A DNA stretch of 35,433 nt. Source: an uncultured Anaerolineales bacterium. GTDB lineage: Bacteria > Chloroflexota > Anaerolineae > Anaerolineales > Villigracilaceae. Positions 16,829-25,217 of this stretch are shown here, one piece after another. Position 1 is the stretch's first letter, and each line of letters opens with the position of its first letter. The notes under the pieces are model-generated. The model saw only the letters and a program-made list of their open reading frames with translations, was not told the DNA's origin and made no database searches. Both the position numbers and the translations under genes were made by a program. The stretch is from NCBI GenBank assembly GCA_949319575.1, contig CASGHD010000041.1, forward strand, positions 1 to 35,433, read 5' to 3'.

Positions 16829-16861
16829 AGACCTAACAGGTTTTTAAAACCTGTTAGGTCT
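16829..16861. repeat. Perfect inverted repeat between narG and narH (operon 1)
   Basis: The 33-base element has arms beginning AGACCTAACAGG that pair completely around a TTTTTAAAA centre. It lies inside the operon, 10 bases after the narG stop. It could be a transcript-stabilising hairpin or a dispersed repeat; the T run is internal, so strong termination is unlikely. Confidence 0.7.
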
Positions 16862-16882
16862 CACAGAAAAGGATGTGAAATT

Positions 16883-18385
16883 ATGAAAGTACGCTCGCAA
16901 GTTTCAATGGTCTTTCATCTCGATAAATGCATCGGCTGTCACACATGCAGTATCGCCTGCAAAAATATTTGGACCGACCGCCCAGGCGCGGAGTACATGT
17001 GGTGGAACAACGTCGAAACAAAACCTGGCGTTGGCTTCCCCACGCAATGGGAAGATCAGGAAAAATATCACGGCGGCTGGGAACTGGAAGACAAGCCGAA
17101 GAATCCTGAACTGAAATTAAAACTCCAGAACCGCTTGCAGACTTTTGCCAACCTGTTCTCCAACCCCGCCATGCCCACCATGGACGATTACTACGAACCG
17201 TGGACATATAACTACGGCGACTTATTCAACTCGCCGCTTGGTCCCGACCAGCCGACCGCGCGTCCCATCTCGCGCATTGACGGCAAGCCGATTGACATTA
17301 AAGCGGGACCCAACTGGGACGACGACCTCGGCGGCTCGAACATCTACGCGGTGAAAGATCCGTTGTTGGCAGATATGAATCCCGAAGACAGACAGCGTCT
17401 CTTTTCCATCGAGCAACTTTTTTACTTTTACATGCCGCGCATCTGCAACCATTGTTTGAATGCGGCGTGTGTGGGCGCGTGTCCATCGGGCGCAATTTAT
17501 AAACGCGCCGAAGACGGCGTGGTGTTGATCAATCAGGATAAATGCCGCGGCTGGCGCATGTGCGTCTCAGCCTGCCCGTACAAGAAAACGTATTACAACT
17601 GGTCAACGGGCAAATCTGAAAAATGTATTTTGTGTTACCCGCGCCTCGAAACGGGACAAGCCCCCGCCTGCTTCCATTCCTGCGTCGGACGCATCCGCTA
17701 TTTGGGGGTTCTGCTGTACGATGCGGATCAAATTCCAGACGCGCTCAAAGTTCCAGATGAACAACTCGTTCAACGCCAGCGGGAGATGATCCTCGATCCG
17801 TTCGACCCGAAAGTTGTCGCGGCGGCGAAAGAAAGCGGCGTCCCCGACGGCGTGATTACGGCGGCGCAAAATTCCCCTGTGTACAAATACGTCAAAGAAT
17901 GGGAGCTGGCTCTGCCGCTTCATCCAGAATATCGCACACTGCCGATGTTGTTCTACGTCCCGCCGCTTCTGCCCGTCCTCAATGCGACTCAGGAAAACGG
18001 CACACAGCGCGTCGAAACGGACTTGTTCACTTCACTGGAAAAAGCCCGCGTGCCAGTCCGTTATATGTCGCGCACGCTTTCGGCTGGCAACGACGAACTC
18101 GTTATCAAAGCCTATCGCAAGATGATCGCTGTCCGCATTTACAAACGACATGAAACCGTCGGCGATGTGACCGAAGAGGAAGCGAATGCCGCGCTGGAAA
18201 AAGCAGGCATGGGCGCGGAAGAAGCGGAGGCGATCTATCGCCTCACGTCCCTGCCCACCTATCAAGAACGATTCGTCATCCCGCCCTACAGCCGCGAAGG
18301 CGATATCGAAGAGACCTACGATCCGCAACAACGCAAAGCAGAGACTGGCTTCGGCAGGCGGCAGGCTCCGCAGAGAGGGTTGTGA
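16883..18385 (+). CDS. narH: Nar-type oxidoreductase, beta (iron-sulfur) subunit (operon 1)
   Basis: This electron-transfer subunit is 500 residues. Its four Cys groups match E. coli NarH at nearly constant offset: C16/19/22/26, C188/191/196/200, C221/227/231 with Trp224 in place of a fourth Cys (the [3Fe-4S] site), and C248/251/263/267. It carries electrons between NarI haems and the NarG Mo site on the cytoplasmic face. The start at 16883 has AAAGGATG upstream. The last 11 residues after KAETGFG (RRQAPQRGL) are basic and differ from copy 2. narJ follows after three bases. Confidence 0.95.
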   Translation: MKVRSQVSMVFHLDKCIGCHTCSIACKNIWTDRPGAEYMWWNNVETKPGVGFPTQWEDQEKYHGGWELEDKPKNPELKLKLQNRLQTFANLFSNPAMPTMDDYYEPWTYNYGDLFNSPLGPDQPTARPISRIDGKPIDIKAGPNWDDDLGGSNIYAVKDPLLADMNPEDRQRLFSIEQLFYFYMPRICNHCLNAACVGACPSGAIYKRAEDGVVLINQDKCRGWRMCVSACPYKKTYYNWSTGKSEKCILCYPRLETGQAPACFHSCVGRIRYLGVLLYDADQIPDALKVPDEQLVQRQREMILDPFDPKVVAAAKESGVPDGVITAAQNSPVYKYVKEWELALPLHPEYRTLPMLFYVPPLLPVLNATQENGTQRVETDLFTSLEKARVPVRYMSRTLSAGNDELVIKAYRKMIAVRIYKRHETVGDVTEEEANAALEKAGMGAEEAEAIYRLTSLPTYQERFVIPPYSREGDIEETYDPQQRKAETGFGRRQAPQRGL

Positions 18386-18388
18386 TTC

Positions 18389-18943
18389 ATGTTCAAAGAT
18401 TCAACCGCCTCGTTATTCGACTCATTTGCCGCCCTGTTGGAATATCCCTCATCGGATTTCAGCGAACATGCCCAGGAATGTTTGGAGTTGATGAGGTCTC
18501 TCCATCCCGAAGCCGCAGATATGGTCGAGAAGTTTGCCAACGCTGTTGAAAAAAATTCCCTGCAACGAATGCAGGAGTTGTTCACAACAACGTTTGATAT
18601 GCAGCCTGTTTGTTATCCGTATGTTGGTTTTCATTTGTACGGCGAGAGTTATAAACGTGGCGCGTTCATGGCGCAATTGAACGAGGGCTATCACGGCATC
18701 GGCTATTCGGCGGGGCAGGAATTGCCCGACAATCTTTCAGTAATTCTGCGCTTCATCGGATTTGATTCAGAAAACCGCTACAGCGAATTCTCGCAGGCAT
18801 TGCTCAGCGACGGCGTACTGCCCTCGTTGGAAAAAATGCTCAAGGTCTTCAGCGAGGGATCGGAGAATCCATATTTTGCGATTCTCTCCGCGCTTCAATT
18901 ATTTGTCCTCACCACGCTTGAAAAGGAATTGACCCATGACTGA
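18389..18943 (+). CDS. narJ: Nar assembly chaperone (operon 1)
   Basis: This 184-residue cytoplasmic chaperone belongs to the NarJ/TorD family that keeps apo-NarG open for molybdenum cofactor and FS0 insertion. The family signature is visible in YPYVGFHLYGESYKRGAFMA and ELPDNLSVILRFI. It is helical, has no signal peptide and is of typical length. It overlaps narI by 8 bases, which ties the levels of the two proteins together. The copy in operon 2 is diverged but shares the same blocks. Confidence 0.9.
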   Translation: MFKDSTASLFDSFAALLEYPSSDFSEHAQECLELMRSLHPEAADMVEKFANAVEKNSLQRMQELFTTTFDMQPVCYPYVGFHLYGESYKRGAFMAQLNEGYHGIGYSAGQELPDNLSVILRFIGFDSENRYSEFSQALLSDGVLPSLEKMLKVFSEGSENPYFAILSALQLFVLTTLEKELTHD

Positions 18944-19610
18944 CATCCTGCTCTTTGTCGTCTTCCCCTACGTGGCGCTTGCCATCGGAATCGTCGGGAC
19001 GATCTATCGTTACCTGACGAATCAATATTCATTCACGAGTCTATCGTCGCAGTTTCTCGAAAACGATTTGCAGTTTTGGGGGTCCACGCTCTGGCATTAC
19101 GGAATCCTGCCGACCACGATCATTCACATCGCGGGGTTCGCCATCCCCAAAGTCATGGCGGCGGCGCATGGCACGCCTGAATTGCTGTATGTCTCTGAAC
19201 TGGCTGGCAAAATTCTGGGCATCATGGCTTTAGTTGGCGCGGGTATCCTGCTCTATCGGAGACTTACGTCCTCTAAAATTCGCGCCATCACCACGCCCGT
19301 GGATTGGGTTATATTGAGTCTATTATTTGCGCAGGTCTTCTTTGGGCTGATTCTTGCCTTTGTCTATCGCTGGGGCGCGGCGTGGTTTATTTACACCGCC
19401 ACCCCCTGGATGGACTCGCTGGCTTTGTTCCAGCCTGCGCCGCAATTTGTCACCGCCCTGCCTTTGGCGCACAAAGTTCACTTCCTCACTGGCTTTCTGT
19501 TGTTCGCGCTCATGCCGTTCAGTAGACTGGTGCATATCGTAACTGTTCCAGTCTCCTATTTATGGCGCAACTTCCAACTCGTCATTTGGACGCGACGAAG
19601 AGTAATGTAG
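18936..19610 (+). CDS. narI: Nar-type oxidoreductase, gamma (cytochrome b) subunit (operon 1)
   Basis: This integral membrane subunit is 224 residues with five predicted helices. The four haem b ligands are in the expected places, His54 and His64 in one helix (LWHYG, TIIHIAG) and His182 and His200 in another pair (KVHFLTG, RLVHIVT), equivalent to E. coli NarI His56/66/187/205. It anchors NarGH to the membrane and exchanges electrons with quinol or, in this operon, possibly with the co-encoded cytochrome c. The C-terminal basic tail is cytoplasmic. Confidence 0.93.
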   Translation: MTDILLFVVFPYVALAIGIVGTIYRYLTNQYSFTSLSSQFLENDLQFWGSTLWHYGILPTTIIHIAGFAIPKVMAAAHGTPELLYVSELAGKILGIMALVGAGILLYRRLTSSKIRAITTPVDWVILSLLFAQVFFGLILAFVYRWGAAWFIYTATPWMDSLALFQPAPQFVTALPLAHKVHFLTGFLLFALMPFSRLVHIVTVPVSYLWRNFQLVIWTRRRVM

Positions 19611-19619
19611 GTAACTCGG

Positions 19620-19895
19620 ATGTGGAATAAAACAACCCGCATGATTCAGAACGAAGTGCGCGATCTCTTCCCCGCCTATTTTGCCCTCGTCATGGCGACG
19701 GGCATCGTGTCTATCGCCGCCAAACTAGAGAACATGCCGCAGATTGCATAGTCGCTTTTCATCGTCAATATTATTTCCTATATTGTTTTATGGACGCTTA
19801 CGCTGGTTCGCATTTTTAGCAATTTTCCCGGAGTCATTGCCGATCTCGCCAGCCACGAGCGCGGCCACGGATTCTTTACCGCGGAAGCAGCGTAG
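19620..19895 (+). pseudogene. Broken TDT/SLAC1-family transporter gene (N-terminal fragment)
   Basis: The frame reads FPAYFALVMATGIVSIAAKL, the typical opening of tellurite-resistance/dicarboxylate (TDT, SLAC1-like) transporters. It is interrupted by TAG at 19749-19751, then continues in the same frame with FIVNIISYIVLWTLTLVRIF and DLASHERGHGFFT before a second stop at 19893. Only about 92 of some 330-350 expected codons remain. It begins ten bases after narI and may once have been part of that operon. Without suppression of the stop no useful product is expected. Confidence 0.75.
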
Positions 19896-19907
19896 AACTA
19901 ATTATCC

Positions 19908-19944
19908 GAAAAGAGGTTGATAAATTATCAAATCATCCTTTTTT
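19908..19944 (+). promoter_or_regulatory. Palindrome TTGATAA-A-TTATCAA, terminator-like or regulator site
   Basis: TTGATAAATTATCAA (19917-19931) is a perfect 7-base inverted repeat set in AAAAGAGG ... CCTTTTTTC. The flanks match the terminators at 2483 and 12085, so it may be a weakened terminator. The core also looks like an FNR/CRP-family half-site pair (TTGAT...ATCAA), but with five spacer bases, not the usual four. Either role is possible. Confidence 0.45.
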
Positions 19945-20005
19945 CATTCTTCATGAAGTAGAAAGAGGGATTTGAATATTTCGTCTTTTCAAGTATTTTC
20001 AAGTA
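19945..20005 (+). promoter_or_regulatory. Copy 3 of the shared upstream module, with TTTTCAAGTA direct repeat
   Basis: CATTC (19945-19949) and GGGATTTG (from 19967) are followed by two exact tandem copies of TTTTCAAGTA (19986-19995 and 19996-20005), ten bases apart, so a dimeric protein could bind the same face of the helix. The order and spacing match copy 1 at 2512. It probably controls operon 2. Confidence 0.4.
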
Positions 20006-20064
20006 ACTTTCATGCGATTGGTTTGATTACCTTACGCTTTCAAAGTTGAGATGCCAACCGCGAA

Positions 20065-20088
20065 GCGCGCTGAACGCGCAGTTTTTTC
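20065..20088 (+). terminator. Leader hairpin with T run ahead of operon 2
   Basis: GCGCG-CTGAA-CGCGC is followed by AG and six T residues, inside the leader 67 bases before the first gene. It could terminate or attenuate transcription. The stem is only five pairs, so this is tentative. Confidence 0.35.
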
Positions 20089-20154
20089 TTTTTGTTTGAG
20101 CACCCGAGAAGTCTTGGGTAAAGCGGTTGCGCCATTCACTATGAGATATAGATC

Positions 20155-20550
20155 ATGCCCAGCCATCGCGTCATGTTGGTATGCTCCCGCCACCTCTTTG
20201 GCGAAAGCATCGAGAACCTCTTGCGCGGCGCCGACGAGGTGGAATTAATCGGGCCATGGGACTTGAACGAGGACGTCTGCGCGCGAATCGGGGAATTTCG
20301 ACCGAATGTAATTGTAATTGCCGATAAAGATACTCGAGGCGAGGAAAGCGCCCGCCTCATAACCGCGATTGTTGAGCAATATCCCGAATTACCCGTGATT
20401 CGCGCGAATCTGGACGAAAATGTTGTCCGCGTATTTTCAACGCGCCTATTGCCGGCGCGAGGCGCCGACCTGCTGGAAACCATCCGCAACCTGCCCGCTG
20501 TGCCTGCGGGTAAATTATCCGCAACGAGAGGAGCGAACAATGAGGAGTGA
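20155..20550 (+). CDS. Atypical receiver-like protein, first gene of nar operon 2
   Basis: The product is 131 residues and is a paralogue of the protein at 12205. It follows the receiver fold (HRVMLVCSRHLFGESIENLL, RPNVIVIADKDT, YPELPVIRANLD, DLLETIR) with no DNA-binding domain. The magnesium-binding acidic pair is replaced by Cys-Ser, the phospho-acceptor region reads IADKD, and the conserved lysine is absent, so it is probably a pseudo-receiver. It overlaps the cytochrome gene by 11 bases. Its repeated position as the first gene of a nar operon suggests a role in control or assembly of the complex; that is inference. Confidence 0.72.
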   Translation: MPSHRVMLVCSRHLFGESIENLLRGADEVELIGPWDLNEDVCARIGEFRPNVIVIADKDTRGEESARLITAIVEQYPELPVIRANLDENVVRVFSTRLLPARGADLLETIRNLPAVPAGKLSATRGANNEE

Positions 20551-21400
20551 TAGTGGAAAGCCTTCCTCCATCCCGATAAAAATCGCGCTTGCGCTATTGC
20601 AGGCGATGACGCTTATATTCGTCATTACCAGCGTCGTGTTTGCCGTGCCTCCGGCGCAAGCGCCCGATGGAGAGGCGTTATTTACGTCGAAAGGTTGCAT
20701 TGCCTGCCACACCATCGGCGGCGGCGACCTGGTAGGTCCCGACCTTTCGGGCGTAACCAAGGTCCGCACGGAAGAGTGGCTTACAAAATGGCTGACGGCG
20801 CCAGACCAGATGTTGACGAGCGACCCGGACGCCCAGGCGTTATTGGCGCAATATAACAATGTTCCCATGCCGAATTTGGGATTGAAGCCCGACGAGGTGG
20901 CGGCGTTGATCGTCTATTTGGGCGGCGGCGCGACGACAGGTAATACAGCGATTGGACTCGCCGCAGGCGACGCGACGAGCGGCAAAGCATATTTCGTCGG
21001 CGATGAGCGTTTCGAGAATGGCGGACCTCATTGTATCTCCTGCCATAGCGTGGCGGGGATCGGCGCGCTGGGCGGTGGAAACCTAGGTCCCGACTTGACA
21101 ACGAGCGGCTTTGTCAAATCGGATGCCGCGTTTGCCACATTTATGGGCGCGCCGTCCACGCTAACGATGGGCGCGATCTGGAAGAACACGCCATTGACGG
21201 CGCAAGAGCAAGCGGATCTGTACGCGTTCCTGAGCAAGGCAACAGTCACCCAGCGCGAGCCAAGCGCCTTATTGCAGATCGCATTGCTGAGCGTCGCTGG
21301 CGCGGCGGCGCTGATCGTTCTGGCGCAAGTCTATTGGGGCAAACGATTACGAGGCGTGCGCAAACCGATGATCGAACGGACGCTGGCGGCGAAGAAATAA
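20540..21400 (+). CDS. Membrane-anchored di-haem cytochrome c of nar operon 2
   Basis: The product is 286 residues from the ATG at 20540, which has GAGAGGAG upstream. An N-terminal membrane or signal segment (about 16-36) precedes a first haem domain with CIACH and the methionine segment NVPMPNLGL, then a second domain with CISCH, and a C-terminal membrane helix (about 247-266) with a basic tail. The second domain matches the whole mature cytochrome of operon 1 ([12 protein letters not shown] versus [23 protein letters not shown] versus [11 protein letters not shown]). It likely connects the Nar complex to periplasmic electron carriers, like Thermus NarC. Confidence 0.87.
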   Translation: MRSDSGKPSSIPIKIALALLQAMTLIFVITSVVFAVPPAQAPDGEALFTSKGCIACHTIGGGDLVGPDLSGVTKVRTEEWLTKWLTAPDQMLTSDPDAQALLAQYNNVPMPNLGLKPDEVAALIVYLGGGATTGNTAIGLAAGDATSGKAYFVGDERFENGGPHCISCHSVAGIGALGGGNLGPDLTTSGFVKSDAAFATFMGAPSTLTMGAIWKNTPLTAQEQADLYAFLSKATVTQREPSALLQIALLSVAGAAALIVLAQVYWGKRLRGVRKPMIERTLAAKK

Positions 21401-21405
21401 GAACA

Positions 21406-21438
21406 AGACCCTAAAGGTCTCTAAGACCTTGAGGGTCT
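21406..21438. repeat. Inverted repeat between cytochrome c and narG (operon 2)
   Basis: Two 15-base arms, AGACCCTAAAGGTCT and AGACCTTGAGGGTCT, pair with one mismatch around CTA. The element lies six bases after the cytochrome stop and just before the narG ribosome-binding site, so it may affect narG translation or mRNA processing. Confidence 0.65.
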
Positions 21439-21461
21439 GGCTACCTACGGAGGCATCGAAC

Positions 21462-24400
21462 ATGAGTTGGATTCAAGATTTGGTCAACCCGCAAGCCCGC
21501 CAGTGGGAGGAGTTTTATCGCAACCGCTGGCAGCACGATAACATCGTCCGCAGCACGCATGGCGTGAACTGCACGGGCGGATGTTCGTGGCAGGTCTACG
21601 TGAAGGACGGCATTATCACCTGGGAAATGCAGCAGGTGGATTATCCGCTGTTGCAGGATGGACTGCCGCCCTATGAGCCGCGCGGCTGTCAACGCGGTAT
21701 TTCCGCCTCGTGGTATGTCTACAGCCCGATCCGCGTGAAATATCCATATGCGCGCGGCGCGCTGCTGGATTATTGGCGTGAGGCGAGGTTCAAACTCGGA
21801 CCCGTCGAGGCGTACGCCTCCATCATGGAGGATGAAGCGAAGCGCGAGCGCATCCAAAAAGCGCGCGGCAAAGGCGGATTCCGCCGCGCGAACTGGGACG
21901 AAGTGTTGGAGATCATCGCCGCTTCGATGCTCTACACCGCGAGGAAGTACGGTCCCGACCGCGTGTTCGGCTTCTCGCCGATTCCAGCCATGTCGTATCT
22001 TTCCTATGGCGGAGGTTCGCGCTTCCTGCAATTGTTCGGCGGCGTGAACATGAGTTTCTACGACTGGTACGCCGACCTGCCGAACGCCTTCCCCGAAATC
22101 TGGGGCGACCAGACCGACGTATGCGAAAGCGCCGACTGGTACAACAGCAAATATATCGTCTCGATGGGTTCAAACTTGAACATGACGCGCACGCCCGATG
22201 TGCATTTCATCTCCGAGGCGCGGCACGAAGGCGCGAAGTTCGTCGTCTTTGCGCCGGACTTTTCGCAAGTGGCGAAATACTCCGATTGGTGGATCCCCGT
22301 CAAAGCCGGGCAAGATACGGCGATCTGGATGGCGGTCAACCACGTCATCTTGAAGGAATATTATGTGGATCGCCAGGTCCCGTATTTCGTCAACTACTTG
22401 AAAGAAAACACGGACATGCCGTTCCTGATCGAGTTGGAGAAGGACGGCGACGGCTATAAGGCGGGGCGTTACATCCGCGCCAACACCGTGAAACGCTACA
22501 AAGACGTGGAGAACGGCGAATGGAAATTCCTTGTCCACGACGCGAAGGTGAACGCGCCGCGAATGCCGAAGGGCGCGGTAGGCGACCGCTGGAGCAAGGA
22601 AAAGGGCAAGTGGAATATCAAGATGGAAGACGGGTTGGACAATGCCCCCATCGAGCCGACGCTTTCATTTATGGATTCGCAGGATGAAACGGCGAGCGTC
22701 GCGTTCTATGAGTTCGCCGAACAAAAGACCGCCATGCGCGGCGTCCCCGCGAAGTGGATCGAAACCGAAGACGGCAAGAAACTCGTCACCACCGTGTTCG
22801 ATCTGGTCATCGCGCAGTTCGGCGTGGGTCGCGGACTGCCGGGCGATTATCCGCAGAGTTACGACGAAGTCGGCGCGTACACGCCCGCGTGGCAGGAATC
22901 GTACACGAACATCGGACGCGATACGGTGATCCGCCTGGCGCGCGAGTTCGCCTCCAACGCCGAAGCGACCAACGGCAAGTCCATGATCATCGTCGGCGCG
23001 AGCATCAATCACTGGTACAACAACAACCTCGCCTATCGCGCTCCGATCTACGCGCTGATTTTGTGCGGGTGCTGCGGAGTCAACGGCGGAGGGATGAACC
23101 ACTACGTCGGTCAGGAAAAACTGACTCTGGTCGCGCCGTGGACGAGTCTCGCGTTCGCCCTCGACTGGCAGAAGCCGCCGCGTCAGCAGCAATCCCCAAT
23201 TTGGCATTATACGAACAGCGATCAATGGCGCTACGAAGGCGACTTCACCGAGTACGCGCACATCCCGCCCAAGACGAAATGGGCGAAAGGCCACGCGATG
23301 GATTTGGCGGCGGCGGCGGTGCGCATGGGCTGGATGCCGTACTTCCCGCAGTTCAAGATCAATTCTCTCGAAGCGGCAAATCAAGCCGAAGCCGCGGGCG
23401 CGAAATCTCCCGAAGACGTGGCGAAGTGGGCGGCGAAGCAACTCAAAGACGGCAAACTCGAATTTTCGGTGGACGATCCCGACGCGCAAGAGAACTGGCC
23501 CCGCGTCTGGATCATCTGGCGCGGCAACGCCATTCAATCCAGCGCGAAGGGACACGAATTCTTCCTGCGCCACTACCTCGGCACGCACGATAACATCATC
23601 GCGGAGGAACACGCGAGAGACAAGGTCAAGACCGTCAAGTTTAGCGAGCCGGCGCCGCGCGGCAAAATGGACCTGGTGGTGGACCTCAACTTCCGCATGG
23701 ACTCGTCCGCGCTGTATTCGGACATCGTCCTGCCCGCCGCGTTTTGGTACGAGAAGAACGACCTGAACTCTACCGACCTGCATTCCTTCGTCCACCCGCT
23801 TGGGCAGGCTGTGCCGCCCGTATGGGAATCGAAGACCGATTGGGAAATTTTCAAAGCGTTTGCGAAAAAGGTCAGCGAACTTTCAGCGGATGTTTTCCCC
23901 GAGCCTGTTAAAGACCTGGTGATGACTCCGTTGATGCACGATACGCCCGACGAACTCTCGCAGCCCGACGTAAAAGATTGGCGCGCGGGCGAATGCGATC
24001 CTATTCCCGGCAAGACCATGCCGCGCTTCCGCATGGTGGAGCGCGATTACGCCAATATTTACAACAAGTTTATCTCGTTGGGGCCCAACATCCGCGCGGA
24101 CGGCGTCAGCGGCAACGGCGTACATGTTCCGGTTGCGGAATTCTACGATGAACTGCTGAAAAATCCCGTCGGCGGCTCGCCCGACCCGCGTCACATGCGC
24201 TGCGTGGAATGGGGCGGCAACAAATATCCGTCGGTGGAAGACGCGCTCGACGCGGCAAACGTCCTGCTCTTCCTTGCGCCCGAAACGAACGGCGCGGTCT
24301 CCTACGCGGCGTTCAAGCATGAGGAGGAAAGAGTCGGAATGCCGCTGGCGGATTTGGCTGAAGATGTGCGCGGCGTCCGCATGACCTTCTTCGATTTGAC

Positions 24401-25118
24401 TCGCCAGGTGCGGCGGACGCTCATCAGCCCGTGCTGGAGCGGCATCGTCAACGATGGACGCGCCTACTCTGCCTGGTGCATGAGCGTGGAGCGCCGCGTC
24501 CCCTGGCGCACGCTGACGGGACGCCAGCACTTCTACATTGACCATCCCTACTACATGGACTTCGGCGAAAACCTGCCGACGTTCAAGCCGAAACTTGTGG
24601 CGAAGCCCGGCGACTGGAAGAAGATCGGCGACATCGTGAACAGTCCGCTGGACGATAAGAGCCTGATCCTCAACTACATTACGCCGCACGGCAAGTGGAA
24701 CATCCACTCGACGTACAAGGACAACCACCGCATGTTGACTCTCTCGCGCGGCATGGATCCTGTCTGGCTGAACGACAAGGAAGCCGAAAGCGTCGGCATT
24801 GTGGACAACGACTGGGTCGAAGTCCACAACGACAACGGCGTGGTCGTGACGCGCGCGGCAGTCAGCGCCCGCGTCCAGCCTGGCACGTGTTTGTACTATC
24901 ACGCGGTCGAGCGCACGATCTTCATCCCCAAATCGCAAATTCGCGGCGGAAAACGCGCGGGCGGTCACAACAGCCTGACGCGCACGCGCATCAATCCCGT
25001 TGAACTCGCGGGCGGTTACGCCCAGTTCACGTACGGCTTCAATTATTGGGGACCCATCGGCGTCTTCACCCGCGATACATACTGTGTGGTGCGGAAGATG
25101 GAAAAATTGGAATGGTAA
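21462..25118 (+). CDS. narG: Nar-type nitrate reductase/nitrite oxidoreductase, alpha subunit (operon 2)
   Basis: This second catalytic subunit is 1218 residues from the ATG at 21462, which has GGAGG nine bases upstream; the longer frame from 21429 begins inside the inverted repeat and is rejected. FS0 ligands His33, Cys37, Cys41 and Cys76 are intact, and the Mo aspartate lies in [12 protein letters not shown]. No twin-arginine motif is present, so it faces the cytoplasm. It is colinear with the operon 1 copy but clearly diverged, and by eye it uses more C-ending codons, which would fit an older duplication or separate acquisition. As with copy 1, nitrate reduction and nitrite oxidation cannot be told apart here. 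Confidence 0.93.
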   Translation: MSWIQDLVNPQARQWEEFYRNRWQHDNIVRSTHGVNCTGGCSWQVYVKDGIITWEMQQVDYPLLQDGLPPYEPRGCQRGISASWYVYSPIRVKYPYARGALLDYWREARFKLGPVEAYASIMEDEAKRERIQKARGKGGFRRANWDEVLEIIAASMLYTARKYGPDRVFGFSPIPAMSYLSYGGGSRFLQLFGGVNMSFYDWYADLPNAFPEIWGDQTDVCESADWYNSKYIVSMGSNLNMTRTPDVHFISEARHEGAKFVVFAPDFSQVAKYSDWWIPVKAGQDTAIWMAVNHVILKEYYVDRQVPYFVNYLKENTDMPFLIELEKDGDGYKAGRYIRANTVKRYKDVENGEWKFLVHDAKVNAPRMPKGAVGDRWSKEKGKWNIKMEDGLDNAPIEPTLSFMDSQDETASVAFYEFAEQKTAMRGVPAKWIETEDGKKLVTTVFDLVIAQFGVGRGLPGDYPQSYDEVGAYTPAWQESYTNIGRDTVIRLAREFASNAEATNGKSMIIVGASINHWYNNNLAYRAPIYALILCGCCGVNGGGMNHYVGQEKLTLVAPWTSLAFALDWQKPPRQQQSPIWHYTNSDQWRYEGDFTEYAHIPPKTKWAKGHAMDLAAAAVRMGWMPYFPQFKINSLEAANQAEAAGAKSPEDVAKWAAKQLKDGKLEFSVDDPDAQENWPRVWIIWRGNAIQSSAKGHEFFLRHYLGTHDNIIAEEHARDKVKTVKFSEPAPRGKMDLVVDLNFRMDSSALYSDIVLPAAFWYEKNDLNSTDLHSFVHPLGQAVPPVWESKTDWEIFKAFAKKVSELSADVFPEPVKDLVMTPLMHDTPDELSQPDVKDWRAGECDPIPGKTMPRFRMVERDYANIYNKFISLGPNIRADGVSGNGVHVPVAEFYDELLKNPVGGSPDPRHMRCVEWGGNKYPSVEDALDAANVLLFLAPETNGAVSYAAFKHEEERVGMPLADLAEDVRGVRMTFFDLTRQVRRTLISPCWSGIVNDGRAYSAWCMSVERRVPWRTLTGRQHFYIDHPYYMDFGENLPTFKPKLVAKPGDWKKIGDIVNSPLDDKSLILNYITPHGKWNIHSTYKDNHRMLTLSRGMDPVWLNDKEAESVGIVDNDWVEVHNDNGVVVTRAAVSARVQPGTCLYYHAVERTIFIPKSQIRGGKRAGGHNSLTRTRINPVELAGGYAQFTYGFNYWGPIGVFTRDTYCVVRKMEKLEW

Positions 25119-25126
25119 ATTGATTT

Positions 25127-25199
25127 CCCTCATCCCCAGCCCTTCCCCTGCAGGGGGAAGGGAGTTCCTTCTCCCTTCGGGAGAGGGTTAGGGTGAGGG
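25127..25199. repeat. Compound inverted repeat between narG and narH (operon 2)
   Basis: Outer arms CCCTCATCCCC and the complement-like GGGTGAGGG enclose two inner hairpins, CTTCCCC-TGC-AGGGGGAAG and CTCCC-TTC-GGGAG. This composite design is typical of a dispersed repeat in bacterial genomes. It fills nearly the whole intergenic gap within the operon. Confidence 0.75.
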
Positions 25200-25217
25200 A
25201 ACACAAAGGAGTCAATC

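Noticed and set aside
20051-20248. Short frame in the leader of operon 2
   Set aside because: It has no ribosome-binding site, runs through the leader hairpin and overlaps the receiver-like gene in another frame; no family is recognisable.
22665-23795. Long open frame on the minus strand inside narG of operon 2, and a similar one at 25239-26792 inside narH
   Set aside because: Both lie fully antisense to conserved, high-GC genes and encode His/Arg/Val-rich peptides without domains; they are shadows of codon bias.
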